Below, piece by piece: positions 17,543-26,982 of a stretch of DNA of 64,000 nucleotides (positions are counted from its first letter, which is position 1; the number at the start of each line of letters is the position of its first letter). This DNA comes from Polaribacter pectinis. GTDB taxonomy: Bacteria; Bacteroidota; Bacteroidia; Flavobacteriales; Flavobacteriaceae. The DNA is taken from assembly GCF_014352875.1 (NCBI RefSeq), contig NZ_CP060695.1:2511501-2575500 (forward strand). The letters are read 5' to 3'. A program made the position numbers and the translations under genes. The notes below the pieces were generated by a model. It saw nothing but the letters and a program-made list of their open reading frames with translations, did no database searches and had not been told where the DNA came from.

Positions 17543-18865
17543 TTATTTATAAACTTCTTTGATGAAATCTTCGTAAGAAAGTTCTTTCGATTTAAAACTC
17601 ATGTTCTCTTTGTAAAAAGCCAATAATTTCTGACTAATTAATTGAGACTGTAATTTTTGAGCTTCTTCTTGGTTTTGTAAAATTCTACCAGCAATATCGT
17701 CCAATTCTTTTTCTTCTGGATTCATATTCCCAAATTGTGCCATTTGCGTGCGGATAAATCCTTTTGCATAGTCTACCAATTCTGCATAATCTAATTTGAT
17801 GTCGTTATCTTTCATCACTTTTCCTTCGATTAATTGATAACGTAAACCTTTTTCAGATTTTTCAAATTCAGCTTTTGCTTCTTCTGGAGATAATGGTTTT
17901 TCACCAGCAGTTGCTAACCACTTTTGCAAGAATTCTGCAGGTAAATCGAACTTTGTATTTTCTACTAAATGTTCTGTAACTGCATTTAATAATTGTTGAT
18001 CTCCTTGCTGTGCAAATTGCTTTTCTGCATCTTCTTTAATCTTGTCCTTTAATTCTGATGCTGTTTTTACACTTCCATCAGGAAATAATTTATCGAACAA
18101 TTCTTGATCTAAATCTGCAGGTTCAGTTTTTGTAATATCTTCAACAGTTAAAGTTACTTTGATGTCTAAATCGTGAATTTCTTCGTGAGCAACACCTAAA
18201 ATAGCTTGTAACTTATGGTCGTCTTTAAAAAGTTTTTTAGTTTCTAACTCAATTACATCACCAACTTTAGCGCCAACAACTTTCTTTTCGTTTTTCTTAC
18301 CCTCTAAATCGCTAACTAAAAAAGTTCCTTTTTTATTGATTTCTTTTTCTTCGTTTACGAAAGTACCTGTTACGTTTGCTTCTTTAGTAACTTCTTCTAA
18401 AGGAGACATTTTTCCATAACGAGTTTGAATATTCTTTACTTCTTCTTCTAATAATTCTTTAGTAGCAATGATTTTATATTCAGTAACTTTCTTTTTAGAT
18501 TTTAAATCTACATCGAATTCTGGTACTAAACCTAATTCGAATTCAAAAGAAAATTTATCTGCATCCCAATTGAAATCGTCTTGAACTCTTGGTAACGGAT
18601 TTCCTAAAATGTCTATTTTTTCTTCTGTAATAAATTTATTTAAAGACTCTTGTAAAAGCTTGTTTACCTCATCTATCATTATAGATTTACCATACTGTTT
18701 TTTAATCATTCCCATTGGCACATGCCCTTTTCTAAAACCTGGAACGTCTGCCTTTTTACGGTAATCTGTTAATAATTGGTCTACTTTTGCTTGATAATCG
18801 TCTGCAACAATATCAATCTTTACAACTGCGTTTAACGCATCTTTATTCTCTCTTGTAATATTCAT
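17543..18865 (-). CDS. tig: Trigger factor
   Basis: A 440-residue ribosome-bound chaperone. The N-terminal ribosome-binding domain carries the signature GFRKGHVPMGMIKKQYG at about residues 42-60 (family motif GFRxGKxP). The middle domain (about 155-245) is a divergent peptidyl-prolyl isomerase region. The C-terminal arms (about 265-440) are helical and charged. It catches nascent chains on the ribosome. A textbook promoter lies upstream and a terminator downstream. Confidence 0.95.
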   Translation of the reverse strand: MNITRENKDALNAVVKIDIVADDYQAKVDQLLTDYRKKADVPGFRKGHVPMGMIKKQYGKSIMIDEVNKLLQESLNKFITEEKIDILGNPLPRVQDDFNWDADKFSFEFELGLVPEFDVDLKSKKKVTEYKIIATKELLEEEVKNIQTRYGKMSPLEEVTKEANVTGTFVNEEKEINKKGTFLVSDLEGKKNEKKVVGAKVGDVIELETKKLFKDDHKLQAILGVAHEEIHDLDIKVTLTVEDITKTEPADLDQELFDKLFPDGSVKTASELKDKIKEDAEKQFAQQGDQQLLNAVTEHLVENTKFDLPAEFLQKWLATAGEKPLSPEEAKAEFEKSEKGLRYQLIEGKVMKDNDIKLDYAELVDYAKGFIRTQMAQFGNMNPEEKELDDIAGRILQNQEEAQKLQSQLISQKLLAFYKENMSFKSKELSYEDFIKEVYK

Positions 18866-18897
18866 TTATTTGTCTTTTATCTTGAAAAAATCGAGTG

Positions 18898-18928
18898 CAA
18901 AATTAAGCTTTTTAATTGATTGCACAAA
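18898..18928 (-). promoter_or_regulatory. Promoter of tig
   Basis: On the minus strand TTTG (18925-18928) and TAATTTTG (18898-18905) are separated by exactly 19 nt, the Bacteroidota consensus arrangement. The ATG follows 32 nt downstream. Confidence 0.7.
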
Positions 18929-18961
18929 TGTTTAAGTGGTTCTATTTCAGTGTTTATTTTA

Positions 18962-19318
18962 TTAATTCAACTGTTTTCTATCATCTTTTAAAAGCGAAAA
19001 TAAAGCCGATCTAAATATCGACAATAAAATACTAAAGAATAAGGCTGCCCAGAATCCTGAAACTGCAAAACCATCAACTAATTTATCTGCCAATAAAATT
19101 ATAATTGCATTTATTACAAAAATAAATAAGCCAAACGTAACAATAGTAGCTGGTAACGTAAAGAATATTAATAAGGGTCTTACAATCATGTTTAATAACG
19201 AAATTACTACTGCTACAATGATTGCTGACACATAACCTGCAACAGAAATTCCTGGTAAAATATTAGCTAAAACAATAACTGCAACTGCAGTTAATAATAT
19301 TTTTAAAAATGTTTTCAT
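18962..19318 (-). CDS. Phage_holin_4_2-type small membrane protein
   Basis: A 118-residue integral membrane protein with four hydrophobic segments (about 2-22, 25-45, 52-80, 88-110). Typical stretches are GISVAGYVSAIIVAVVISLL, NMIVRPLLIFFTLPATIVTF and the C-terminal SLLKDD. This is the widespread chromosomal family named phage holin 4_2 (PF04020), whose function is unknown. There is no phage context. The frame can be opened 15 codons earlier, but the promoter -7 box lies there, so the ATG at 19316-19318 is preferred. Confidence 0.75.
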   Translation of the reverse strand: MKTFLKILLTAVAVIVLANILPGISVAGYVSAIIVAVVISLLNMIVRPLLIFFTLPATIVTFGLFIFVINAIIILLADKLVDGFAVSGFWAALFFSILLSIFRSALFSLLKDDRKQLN

Positions 19319-19360
19319 TTTAATTGATTTAATTCTTCTGTTAAATAGCGAAAAGTGTAC

Positions 19361-19368
19361 CAAATTTA
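19361..19368 (-). promoter_or_regulatory. -7 box of the holin-like gene
   Basis: TAAATTTG on the minus strand is a perfect TAnnTTTG, 42 nt before the chosen ATG. Confidence 0.5.
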
Positions 19369-19432
19369 AAAACTGACAAAAGTGCAGTTTTGCTTAAATA
19401 TTACTAATTTCGTGAAAAATATATTGCTGAAT

Positions 19433-20131
19433 ATGTCCAATTCATCTCATCCTGAAAATCAAATTAATTTTGTTAAAAATTTTCATGACCTTTTAACCAC
19501 ATCATTTCAAAAGAAAATAAATGCAATTTGCTGGAAACGTGACTTAATTGGTAATTTTGGTGAAATTGTAAAAAAAGTGACATTTCAAGAAAATATAAAA
19601 TTATTAAATGAAGATGAACTTCAAGAACTCAAATTAAGCGAAAAAGGAAACCTTGCACGTAAAATTCTTTTAAATGATTTAAATGTTTTAAAATCTCATG
19701 GAGCGAAGCCAATTCTAAACATCATTAAAAACTACGAAAGAGATACTGATTTTCCGTTTTTACCAACGGATGTTTATTCTTTTCATGTAGATCGTTCTCC
19801 AATTCCTGTTGATACTTTTTTATGCACTTATTATGGTGAACCAAGTGATATAATTGCTAATGAACAAGCCACACAAAAAATTTTGATCCCAGAAATTCGT
19901 GAAGAACTCAAAAAATTATATGATGGAAATGATGCTGGTTTTGAAGCCTTTTTAAGTGAATACTTTTTTGATTTACATTATGCACCAAAACCAAATGCAA
20001 AACCAATAAGTTTAGGAATTGGGAATTTGTGGAAATTAGCAGTTGACCATCCTAAAAGTAACGTTTTACCATGTTTACATCGAGCGCCAAAAGAGAAAAA
20101 TGGACAAAGCAGATTGTTGTTAATTTGTTAG
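19433..20131 (+). CDS. DUF1826-like protein, possible Fe(II)-dependent oxygenase fold
   Basis: A 232-residue protein if it starts at the ATG at 19433; a GTG 17 codons upstream is less likely. I tentatively place it with DUF1826 because of the central HVDRSPIPVDTFLCTYYG and the C-terminal CLHRAP then SRLLLIC. The residues FHVD, later LHRAP and then an Arg resemble the His-x-Asp, His, Arg set of 2-oxoglutarate/Fe(II) oxygenases, but that is only an inference from spacing. No signal peptide, so cytoplasmic. It is divergent from the holin-like gene and convergent with the acyltransferase gene. Confidence 0.55.
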   Translation: MSNSSHPENQINFVKNFHDLLTTSFQKKINAICWKRDLIGNFGEIVKKVTFQENIKLLNEDELQELKLSEKGNLARKILLNDLNVLKSHGAKPILNIIKNYERDTDFPFLPTDVYSFHVDRSPIPVDTFLCTYYGEPSDIIANEQATQKILIPEIREELKKLYDGNDAGFEAFLSEYFFDLHYAPKPNAKPISLGIGNLWKLAVDHPKSNVLPCLHRAPKEKNGQSRLLLIC

Positions 20132-20150
20132 AAATTAAATTAATGAAGTT

Positions 20151-21965
20151 TTATTGTTTGCTATTCTGCAACTCTGTAGCTTTTCTTTCTAACTCTGCTT
20201 GAAATTCTTCCATCACAGGTTTTACAGTACTATCTGGAATGTCTGCCACTTTAATATACATTAATCCATCTACTGCATTGTTAAATTTTGGATCTACATT
20301 AAAAGCTACTAAACGTGCATTTTGCTTGACATATTTCTTAATTAAAACAGGAATTCTTAATGCTCCTGGTTCAATTTCATCAATAATTTTATCGAACTTT
20401 TGCATGTCTGCTTTTGTAGCGTCAAAAACAAAATCTTTATCTCCGTCTTTTAATTTTACTTTGTATTCTTTCTTCGGATAAATGTATTGTGCAATGTATG
20501 GATCGTAATAGTGAGATTTCATAAACTCAATCATTAACGATTTAGAGAAATCTGAAAACTGATTACTTATAGAAACTCCACCCATTAAATATTTATATTC
20601 AGGGTAACGTAAAGTCACGTGTACAATTCCTTTCCATAACAAGAATAACGGCATTGGTTTTTGCTGATATTCACCAATGATAAAAGCACGTCCCATTTCT
20701 ATGGTATTAGACATCATTTGGTGCAATTCAGGCTCAATTCTAAACAATGTTTGAATATAAAAACCGTTAATTCCGTACTTTTTATAAATCTCTTTTCCAA
20801 GTCCCATTCTGTATGCTCCAGCCAAACAATTTGCTTCTCTGTCCCACAATAATAAATGGTGATAATATTTATCGAACTTATCTAAATCTATCTCTTTATT
20901 AGTTCCTTCTCCAACTTCTCTAAACGTAATTTCACGTAATCGACCAATTTCGTGTAATAAATTAGGAATGTCTTTTGCGCTTGCAAAAAAGACTTCATAA
21001 TTTTTACTTTCTAATAAACGAACCTCTTTTTCTCTTAAAGCATTTATTTCCTTAACAAATAAGCTAGTGTTTCTTTGTGAGGTAATTTTTTTGGCTGGTT
21101 TCTTCGGAATTTTTATGTTCTGAGTAGAGATTAATTTGTGTGCTTTCTCAAAAGGATTTGCCAACATATAGGTTTTCTTCCTAATGAATTCATAAAAAGC
21201 AGGAATCTCTTTAAACTCATTTTGGTCTGCAACAGAAATTGGTTTCCCTATTCTTACTTTTATAACTCTGCCTCCTTGAGAAATAACTTCCGAAGGTAAT
21301 TTTGCTGTTCTTAAAGTATCTGAAATTTTAGATAAGAAATAAAATAAACGGCTATTTTTAGCGTGAAAATAAATAGGAATTACAGGAACATTTGCTTTTT
21401 TAATCAAACGAACTGCACCTTCTTCCCAAGGTTTATCTACTTTTAATTTTCCGTCTTTATATGTTGAAACTTCTCCTGCAGGGAAAATTCCCAATGGTTT
21501 TCCTTCTTTTAAGTGTGATAATGCACTTTTAATTCCTGCAACACTCGATTTTGCATCCTTTCTGGTTTCAAAAGGATTTACTGGCATTACATAAGGTTTT
21601 AAAGGCTCTACTCTATGCAATAAAAAGTTAGCAATTATTTTAAAATCTGTTCTTTTTTCAATTAACAATTTTAATAATAAAACTCCATCAATTCCTCCCA
21701 AAGGGTGATTAGAAATCGTTATAAAAGCTCCATCTTTTGGAATTCTTTTCAAATCTTCCTCTGGAATTTCAAACTTAATTTTACAATCGTCTAAAACACC
21801 ATTTAAGAAATCTAAATCTGATTTGTTTTTGTTCTTATTGTATATTTTATTGATGGCAGAAATACGAAGTATTCTTAATAATATCCACCCAATAAAAGTT
21901 CCCAAAAATCCAAGTTTCTGTAAACCAACTACTTGCGAGATTTCTTTAGAAGTAACTAATGCCAT
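20151..21965 (-). CDS. Bifunctional acyltransferase, OlsF-like ornithine lipid synthase
   Basis: A 604-residue protein with two acyltransferase halves. Residues about 20-275 are a PlsC-type membrane acyltransferase, with block I as SNHPLGGIDG (His87, Asp93; spacing one residue longer than the usual HX4D) and a later FPAGEVSTYK. Residues about 310-600 are a GNAT-fold hemolysin/OlsB-like acyl-ACP N-acyltransferase with REITFREVGEGTNKEIDLDK, CLAGAYRMGLG and IEMGRAFI. OlsF proteins of Flavobacterium and Serratia have two such halves and make ornithine lipids. The OlsF assignment is inference; lysophospholipid acyltransferase with an OlsB domain is the safe call. Confidence 0.75.
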   Translation of the reverse strand: MALVTSKEISQVVGLQKLGFLGTFIGWILLRILRISAINKIYNKNKNKSDLDFLNGVLDDCKIKFEIPEEDLKRIPKDGAFITISNHPLGGIDGVLLLKLLIEKRTDFKIIANFLLHRVEPLKPYVMPVNPFETRKDAKSSVAGIKSALSHLKEGKPLGIFPAGEVSTYKDGKLKVDKPWEEGAVRLIKKANVPVIPIYFHAKNSRLFYFLSKISDTLRTAKLPSEVISQGGRVIKVRIGKPISVADQNEFKEIPAFYEFIRKKTYMLANPFEKAHKLISTQNIKIPKKPAKKITSQRNTSLFVKEINALREKEVRLLESKNYEVFFASAKDIPNLLHEIGRLREITFREVGEGTNKEIDLDKFDKYYHHLLLWDREANCLAGAYRMGLGKEIYKKYGINGFYIQTLFRIEPELHQMMSNTIEMGRAFIIGEYQQKPMPLFLLWKGIVHVTLRYPEYKYLMGGVSISNQFSDFSKSLMIEFMKSHYYDPYIAQYIYPKKEYKVKLKDGDKDFVFDATKADMQKFDKIIDEIEPGALRIPVLIKKYVKQNARLVAFNVDPKFNNAVDGLMYIKVADIPDSTVKPVMEEFQAELERKATELQNSKQ

Positions 21966-22046
21966 AAAAAATAATTAGACGTAATTGCAAACTTACAAAA
22001 AAATGATAAAAGAAAACTCTGTTTTAAACAAATTGGTAAAAAGACG

Positions 22047-22643
22047 TTATTCATTAAACAGTATTGCTATATCTCTTTTTAATAATTTTATCTCTACTTC
22101 GTCTAATGAATCGTAAATTCCTCTAATTCTCATTTCTTTGTCTAATAAAACAACAGAACTTGTATGATAAAAATAACTATCATCATCCCCATCATTAGAA
22201 ATATGAGAAAGATAAAGCTTTGCTATTTTTTTTAAATCGGATTTATTTCCTCTTAAAAACAACCAATTTGTAGCATTTTCTGCAACAATCCTATGATGTT
22301 CTTTTAACACAGAAAAGGTATCTCTTTCTGGATCTATTGTAAAAGAAAGCAAAGGAATGTTTTCATTTGCCAAAACAACATCTTTTAAATTACTCTCCAT
22401 AACTGGGCAAATTGCAGTACAAGAAGCAAAGAAAAAATTTACAAGATGAATTTTACCCTTCAAACTATAAATAGGAAATTCTTCATTTAACTGACTCTTA
22501 AAAGACATTTTTTTAACTTCGGAAACATTTTCAGTTTCTACAAATGCTTTGCTAATTATAGGAAGTTTAATGTCACTTGAATCACAAGAAGAAAAAATTA
22601 AAATAATTAATATGTTTATAAAAAACGTATTTTTAAAAGACAT
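22047..22643 (-). CDS. Sco1/SenC-family copper chaperone lipoprotein
   Basis: A 198-residue lipoprotein (signal ends FSSC, Cys20) with a thioredoxin-like Sco domain. The copper-binding residues are present: Cys75 and Cys79 in CTAICP, and His160 in YFYHTSSVVLLD. Sco proteins deliver or redox-prepare copper, usually for the CuA site of cytochrome oxidase. Here the start codon directly follows the stop codon of a copper-monooxygenase-like gene with no gap. That suggests it serves that enzyme. No cytochrome oxidase gene is in the window. Confidence 0.88.
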   Translation of the reverse strand: MSFKNTFFINILIILIFSSCDSSDIKLPIISKAFVETENVSEVKKMSFKSQLNEEFPIYSLKGKIHLVNFFFASCTAICPVMESNLKDVVLANENIPLLSFTIDPERDTFSVLKEHHRIVAENATNWLFLRGNKSDLKKIAKLYLSHISNDGDDDSYFYHTSSVVLLDKEMRIRGIYDSLDEVEIKLLKRDIAILFNE

Positions 22644-23792
22644 CTAAACTTTATTTAATTTTGAATCTAAAGCTTTATCATAAAAATAAATAAACATACT
22701 TGCCATCATATCTGCTTCTTCTTTAGAAGTATTATTTACTTTCTGAATTAAAACATATTTATGATTTGGATACATTTTTATACCTTCTGTAGATGAAAAA
22801 CGAGTCATATCTTCAATTCCTTTTTTCCCTTTAGTATTTGTGATAATAGATTTAAAAACGGTAGTATTTGTAGTTTCGTCTTTCAACTCTAAAGAAGTTG
22901 CATAAGGATGTGCGTGTGCGTTAATAAAATGTACGGTTTCTATTTTTTGGAGATTCAACTTGCTTGTCATATCATTAATATAGGTGTTTTCTCCTGGAGG
23001 AATTTTCCAAAAAGCAGTAAATTTATCTCCATCTATATTTTCTGCTTCAAACCTATTATCTGAACTTGGCGCAGCACATTCTACAAAAGGTGCTCCTACT
23101 TCTAATTGTTTAGATGTAGTATAATTTTCTTCAGAATCGTCTGTGTAAGGTAAAGACAAAACCAAGTATTTCATGTATAAAGGTTTCAATTCTTTATGTT
23201 CATTCTTGGAATAATGTAATTTAAAATCGAAATTCACATTAAAATTAGCGTCTTTTTTATGCAAATTTAAAGCTTGAGAACTGATAAACATTTTCTCATT
23301 GGAGTAAATAGGATATGCAAATCCTTCAGGAAATTCTAGTAATAAAGTTCCATCTGTTAAGGTGATTAATCTAGAATCTTGCAAGTTTATTCTCTCTTCG
23401 AAACCCAATCTAGCAAAATGCTCTTCGTTACTATGAAATAAATTCATATGACATATAAAATCATTAGAATTAAATTTGCTGTTTGCTGTTCCTTTAAATT
23501 TTGTTACCCAATATAACTGGTCTTCTTTTTCATTCAATTTAAACTTCTCATTGGTGTGAGGACCTTGCATAGAAGTGTAAATATTGTCTATAAATAACGT
23601 TGGAGATTCGAATGTAGTAATATATTCACCTTCTTTTTCTTTGGTTGAAATTGTCCAATCTGCAGACAAAATACCCGTTTTATGTAACACAAAATTTTTA
23701 ACTTGATTTTGTTTTACTTTAGAAAATGACATATAATAAAGAGAAATTCCAAGAAAAAAGACTCCTAAAAATATCAGCGTTTTTTTAAGCAT
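22644..23792 (-). CDS. Divergent PHM/DBH-type copper monooxygenase-like protein
   Basis: A 382-residue protein with one N-terminal membrane anchor (about 4-22) and a periplasmic body. I do not know a name for it, but it reads like peptidylglycine and dopamine beta monooxygenases. Residues 114-119 (CHMNLF) fit the CuA motif HHMLLF, with Cys114 for the first His. His178 fits the third CuA ligand. HAH at 293-295 fits the CuB HxH. Met363 in DMMASMFIYF, after a KVNNTSKEE stretch, fits the CuB Met in family DEMCNLYIMY. The next gene, sco1, abuts it without a gap. The order of the ligands is convincing, but the catalytic activity is inference. Confidence 0.6.
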   Translation of the reverse strand: MLKKTLIFLGVFFLGISLYYMSFSKVKQNQVKNFVLHKTGILSADWTISTKEKEGEYITTFESPTLFIDNIYTSMQGPHTNEKFKLNEKEDQLYWVTKFKGTANSKFNSNDFICHMNLFHSNEEHFARLGFEERINLQDSRLITLTDGTLLLEFPEGFAYPIYSNEKMFISSQALNLHKKDANFNVNFDFKLHYSKNEHKELKPLYMKYLVLSLPYTDDSEENYTTSKQLEVGAPFVECAAPSSDNRFEAENIDGDKFTAFWKIPPGENTYINDMTSKLNLQKIETVHFINAHAHPYATSLELKDETTNTTVFKSIITNTKGKKGIEDMTRFSSTEGIKMYPNHKYVLIQKVNNTSKEEADMMASMFIYFYDKALDSKLNKV

Positions 23793-23910
23793 CTTATTTT
23801 TTTAGATTTTAACATTATAAATGAAATATATGCTAAAAAAATTAATAATCAAATCTTTTTAATAGATAATAGTGCTTGAAAAATTTAGTTGAAAAAAAAT
23901 ATGATAAATA

Positions 23911-25164
23911 TTAATTCGCTGCCAAAACTATTTGAATCGTTTCTTTATTTACTTGCGTTAGTAAAGACGTTCCTTTTTCTTCTATACTTGTGATGGCTTT
24001 GTCATCGAAATGACGAACCGTAAACATGTCTACTCCTTTTTGAACTTCAATTTTAAACTCCTTTTTTAAGTCGTTGTAAAAGGCATCAAAATTTTTGAAT
24101 TTATTATCAATACAAACAGAAAAACTAATCGCAGAATTCTGAATTAAATTTACTTTTAATTGATATTCATGTAATTTTTGAAAAATATAACTGATGTTGT
24201 TTTCCACCATAAAAGAAAAATCTAATGCAGAAATGGATACCAAAATTTGGTCTTTTTTCACAATAAAACAAGGAATTAATGGCTCTAAATCCGATCCTTT
24301 AGAAATTCTTGTTCCTGGTTCTTTTGGGTTGATAAAAGAACGAACTAATAAAGGAATTTCTTTCCTTTCTAATGGTTGTAATGTTTTTGGGTGAATTACA
24401 GAAGCACCATAAAATGCCATTTCAATTGCTTCTTCATAAGAAATTTGTCTTAATAAAGTGGTGTCTTCAAAAACTCTTGGATCTGCATTTAAAACTCCTG
24501 GAACATCTTTCCATATCGTAACATTTTCTGCATTTAAACAATATGCAAAAATTCCTGCTGTATAATCTGAACCTTCTCTACCTAATGTTGTGGTGTTTTC
24601 TGTATCATTTGCTGCAATAAAACCTTGAGTAATATTTAATTTAGATGCATCTAATTTTTCATTGATAATGTCTTGCGTTAATTCCCAATTTACCTTTGCA
24701 TCTCTATAATTACTATCCGTTTTAACATAATTTCTTACATCGAACCAATTATTTTCTACGCCTATTTTTGTTAAATAAGCACTTACTATTTTGGTTGATA
24801 ACAATTCTCCAAAACATATAATTTGGTCATAAACATAGTTATATCTTTGTGATGTATTTCTTGCCAAAAACCAGCTTAATTCCCCTAAAAGAATATCAAT
24901 TTCTTTGTAAATTTCATCATTTGCATCAAACAAATCACTCATTAAACTTTTATGAAAATCTTCTATAACGCCTAATTTTTCTGATAATTTATCAGTCTTA
25001 TTATAATACGCATCAATAACTTCCTCAAATGCATTGGTAATTTTTCCCATTGCAGAAATTACAACTACTGTACTTTCTGTTCCTTCACTTTGTAAAATGT
25101 TTGTTACATTTTTTACGCTTGCTGCATCTTTTACAGATGCTCCTCCAAATTTAAAAATCTTCAT
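23911..25164 (-). CDS. lysC: Aspartate kinase (monofunctional)
   Basis: A 417-residue aspartate kinase, first step of lysine, threonine and methionine synthesis. The N-terminus MKIFKFGGASVKDAASVKNV holds the kinase KFGGxS motif. Further marks are TLGREGSDYTAGIFAYCLNA and DPRVFEDTTLLRQISYEEA. The C-terminal ACT-type regulatory region (about 290-417) suggests feedback control. No homoserine dehydrogenase is fused. It starts 2 nt after the GNAT gene and is probably co-transcribed with it. Confidence 0.93.
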   Translation of the reverse strand: MKIFKFGGASVKDAASVKNVTNILQSEGTESTVVVISAMGKITNAFEEVIDAYYNKTDKLSEKLGVIEDFHKSLMSDLFDANDEIYKEIDILLGELSWFLARNTSQRYNYVYDQIICFGELLSTKIVSAYLTKIGVENNWFDVRNYVKTDSNYRDAKVNWELTQDIINEKLDASKLNITQGFIAANDTENTTTLGREGSDYTAGIFAYCLNAENVTIWKDVPGVLNADPRVFEDTTLLRQISYEEAIEMAFYGASVIHPKTLQPLERKEIPLLVRSFINPKEPGTRISKGSDLEPLIPCFIVKKDQILVSISALDFSFMVENNISYIFQKLHEYQLKVNLIQNSAISFSVCIDNKFKNFDAFYNDLKKEFKIEVQKGVDMFTVRHFDDKAITSIEEKGTSLLTQVNKETIQIVLAAN

Positions 25165-25166
25165 TT

Positions 25167-25646
25167 TTAATTATTTTGAATATATGTTGATAAATTTTCT
25201 TTGTTCATTTGTACTACAGACCAATCGTTTAAATAGGTTGCTCCTGTACTTTTATAAAAATCAATTGCGTTGGTGTTCCAATCGATAACTTCCCATGCAA
25301 CTCTGTTAAAACCATTGTCATGAGCATATTTTAAAACTGCAGAATACAATGCTTTTCCTGCACCAATTTTCTGCTTGTTTTTGGTAACAATTAAATCTTC
25401 TAAATGAATCGTTTTTCCTTTCCAAGTTGAATAACGCTCATAAAAAAGTGCAATTCCAATAATTTTAGAATCTTCTTCTGCAACAAATAAATTGAATCTA
25501 GGTTTATCAGAAAAACCATCTTTCAATAAATCTTCTACAGTAATTTCTACTGCTTCTGGTTCTTTCTCGAAAACTGCCAATTCTGTAATTAAATCAAATA
25601 CAGATTGTACATCTTTTTCTTCGCCTTTTCTTATGATAAAACTCAT
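25167..25646 (-). CDS. GNAT-family N-acetyltransferase
   Basis: A 159-residue acetyltransferase of the diamine/thialysine N-acetyltransferase-like group. The acetyl-CoA segment reads KNKQKIGAGKALYSAVLKYA, and NTNAIDFYKSTGATYLNDW follows. The substrate cannot be read from sequence. It is the first gene of a two-gene unit with lysC and is divergent from fbp, an arrangement I recall from other Flavobacteriia. Confidence 0.88.
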   Translation of the reverse strand: MSFIIRKGEEKDVQSVFDLITELAVFEKEPEAVEITVEDLLKDGFSDKPRFNLFVAEEDSKIIGIALFYERYSTWKGKTIHLEDLIVTKNKQKIGAGKALYSAVLKYAHDNGFNRVAWEVIDWNTNAIDFYKSTGATYLNDWSVVQMNKENLSTYIQNN

Positions 25647-25663
25647 TTGTTGTAAATTTTGGT

Positions 25664-25671
25664 CAAAGATA
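25664..25671 (-). promoter_or_regulatory. -7 box of the GNAT-lysC unit
   Basis: TATCTTTG on the minus strand is a perfect TAnnTTTG, 17 nt before the ATG. Confidence 0.55.
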
Positions 25672-25861
25672 GTTTTTTTGTTTCCGCTCTAAAATATTTG
25701 AATATTTTATACAGTTAATCTTATTTTGTTTAAATTTTTCTGAAAACAGAATTATCTAATTCATAATTAATTAGGGTAATTTTTACAAAAAAAATAGTTA
25801 CGAAATCGGTGTAGTTGGCTAAATTTTAGCATCTTTGTAACACAAACCATACTCATTAAAA

Positions 25862-26872
25862 ATGACTGTAAAAAAACAAACTTTAGGCGAATTTATTATT
25901 GAAAACCAACATTCTTTTAAATACAGTTCTGGAGAACTTTCCAGTCTTTTAAACTCTATTAGATTAGCTGCAAAAGTGGTAAACCACGAAGTAAACAAAG
26001 CAGGTTTGGTAGATATTATTGGTGCTTATGGCGATACTAATATTCAAGGTGAAGACCAACAAAAATTAGATGTTTACGCGAATGATAAGTTTATACAAAC
26101 CTTAACTCGTAGAAATATTGTTTGTGGAATTGCGAGTGAAGAAGAAGATAGTTTTATCAGTATTAATAGTATAGATGAGAATCATCAAAATAAATATATT
26201 GTTTTAATAGACCCTTTAGATGGTTCTTCTAATATTGATGTAAATGTTTCTGTAGGAACCATTTTTTCTATTTATAGAAGAGTAACTCCTGTTGGAACTC
26301 CTGTTCAATTAGAAGACTTTTTACAAAAAGGAAGTGAGCAAGTTGCTGCTGGTTATGTGGTTTATGGAACATCTACAATGTTGGTGTACACAACTGGAGA
26401 TGGCGTAAATGGTTTTACATTAAATCCTGCAATTGGTTCGTTTTATTTATCGCACCCAAATATGACTTTCCCAGAAGATGGAAATATGTATTCTGTGAAT
26501 GAAGGAAATTATTTAGATTTTCCTTTAGGTGTAAAAAAATACATAAAATACTGTCAGGAAGAAGAAGGAGACAGACCTTATACAAGTAGATATATTGGTT
26601 CTTTGGTTTCCGATTTTCATAGAAATATGATAAAAGGTGGAATTTATATGTATCCTAAAGGCTCTAGAAACCCAAATGGAAAACTACGTTTATTGTACGA
26701 ATGTAATCCTATTGCTTTTATAGCAGAACAAGCCAATGGAAAATCTTCTGATGGTTATACAAGAACTATGGATGTAGAACCTACTGAATTACACCAAAGA
26801 GTTCCTTTTATTTGCGGAAGCAAAAATATGGTAGAAAAATTAGAAGCTTTTATGCAAGAATTTGGAGAATAA
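25862..26872 (+). CDS. fbp: Fructose-1,6-bisphosphatase class 1
   Basis: A 336-residue class I FBPase, the gluconeogenic phosphatase. Metal and phosphate-binding segments are clear: [47 protein letters not shown] and [18 protein letters not shown]. The length matches the family. The 215-bp divergent gap to GNAT holds a near-consensus CATCTTTG (25830-25837) 24 nt before the start. With fbaA it allows growth on gluconeogenic carbon. Confidence 0.96.
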   Translation: MTVKKQTLGEFIIENQHSFKYSSGELSSLLNSIRLAAKVVNHEVNKAGLVDIIGAYGDTNIQGEDQQKLDVYANDKFIQTLTRRNIVCGIASEEEDSFISINSIDENHQNKYIVLIDPLDGSSNIDVNVSVGTIFSIYRRVTPVGTPVQLEDFLQKGSEQVAAGYVVYGTSTMLVYTTGDGVNGFTLNPAIGSFYLSHPNMTFPEDGNMYSVNEGNYLDFPLGVKKYIKYCQEEEGDRPYTSRYIGSLVSDFHRNMIKGGIYMYPKGSRNPNGKLRLLYECNPIAFIAEQANGKSSDGYTRTMDVEPTELHQRVPFICGSKNMVEKLEAFMQEFGE

Positions 26873-26912
26873 AGACTCTTTATACCATTATAAGTTAAGA
26901 AAGCCTTAATAT

Positions 26913-26944
26913 TTTGGGAAACTGTTCCATATTGATTAAATTTA
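26913..26944 (+). promoter_or_regulatory. Candidate promoter of sodB
   Basis: TTTG (26913-26916), 20 nt spacer, TAAATTTA (26937-26944, one mismatch from TAnnTTTG), then 38 nt to the ATG. Confidence 0.45.
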
Positions 26945-26982
26945 CATCAGAAAACTAATATTAACTTTTAAAAAATAAAAAA

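Noticed and set aside
18962..19363. Holin as sign of a prophage
   Set aside because: No lysin, portal, capsid or integrase nearby; this family is a common chromosomal membrane protein.
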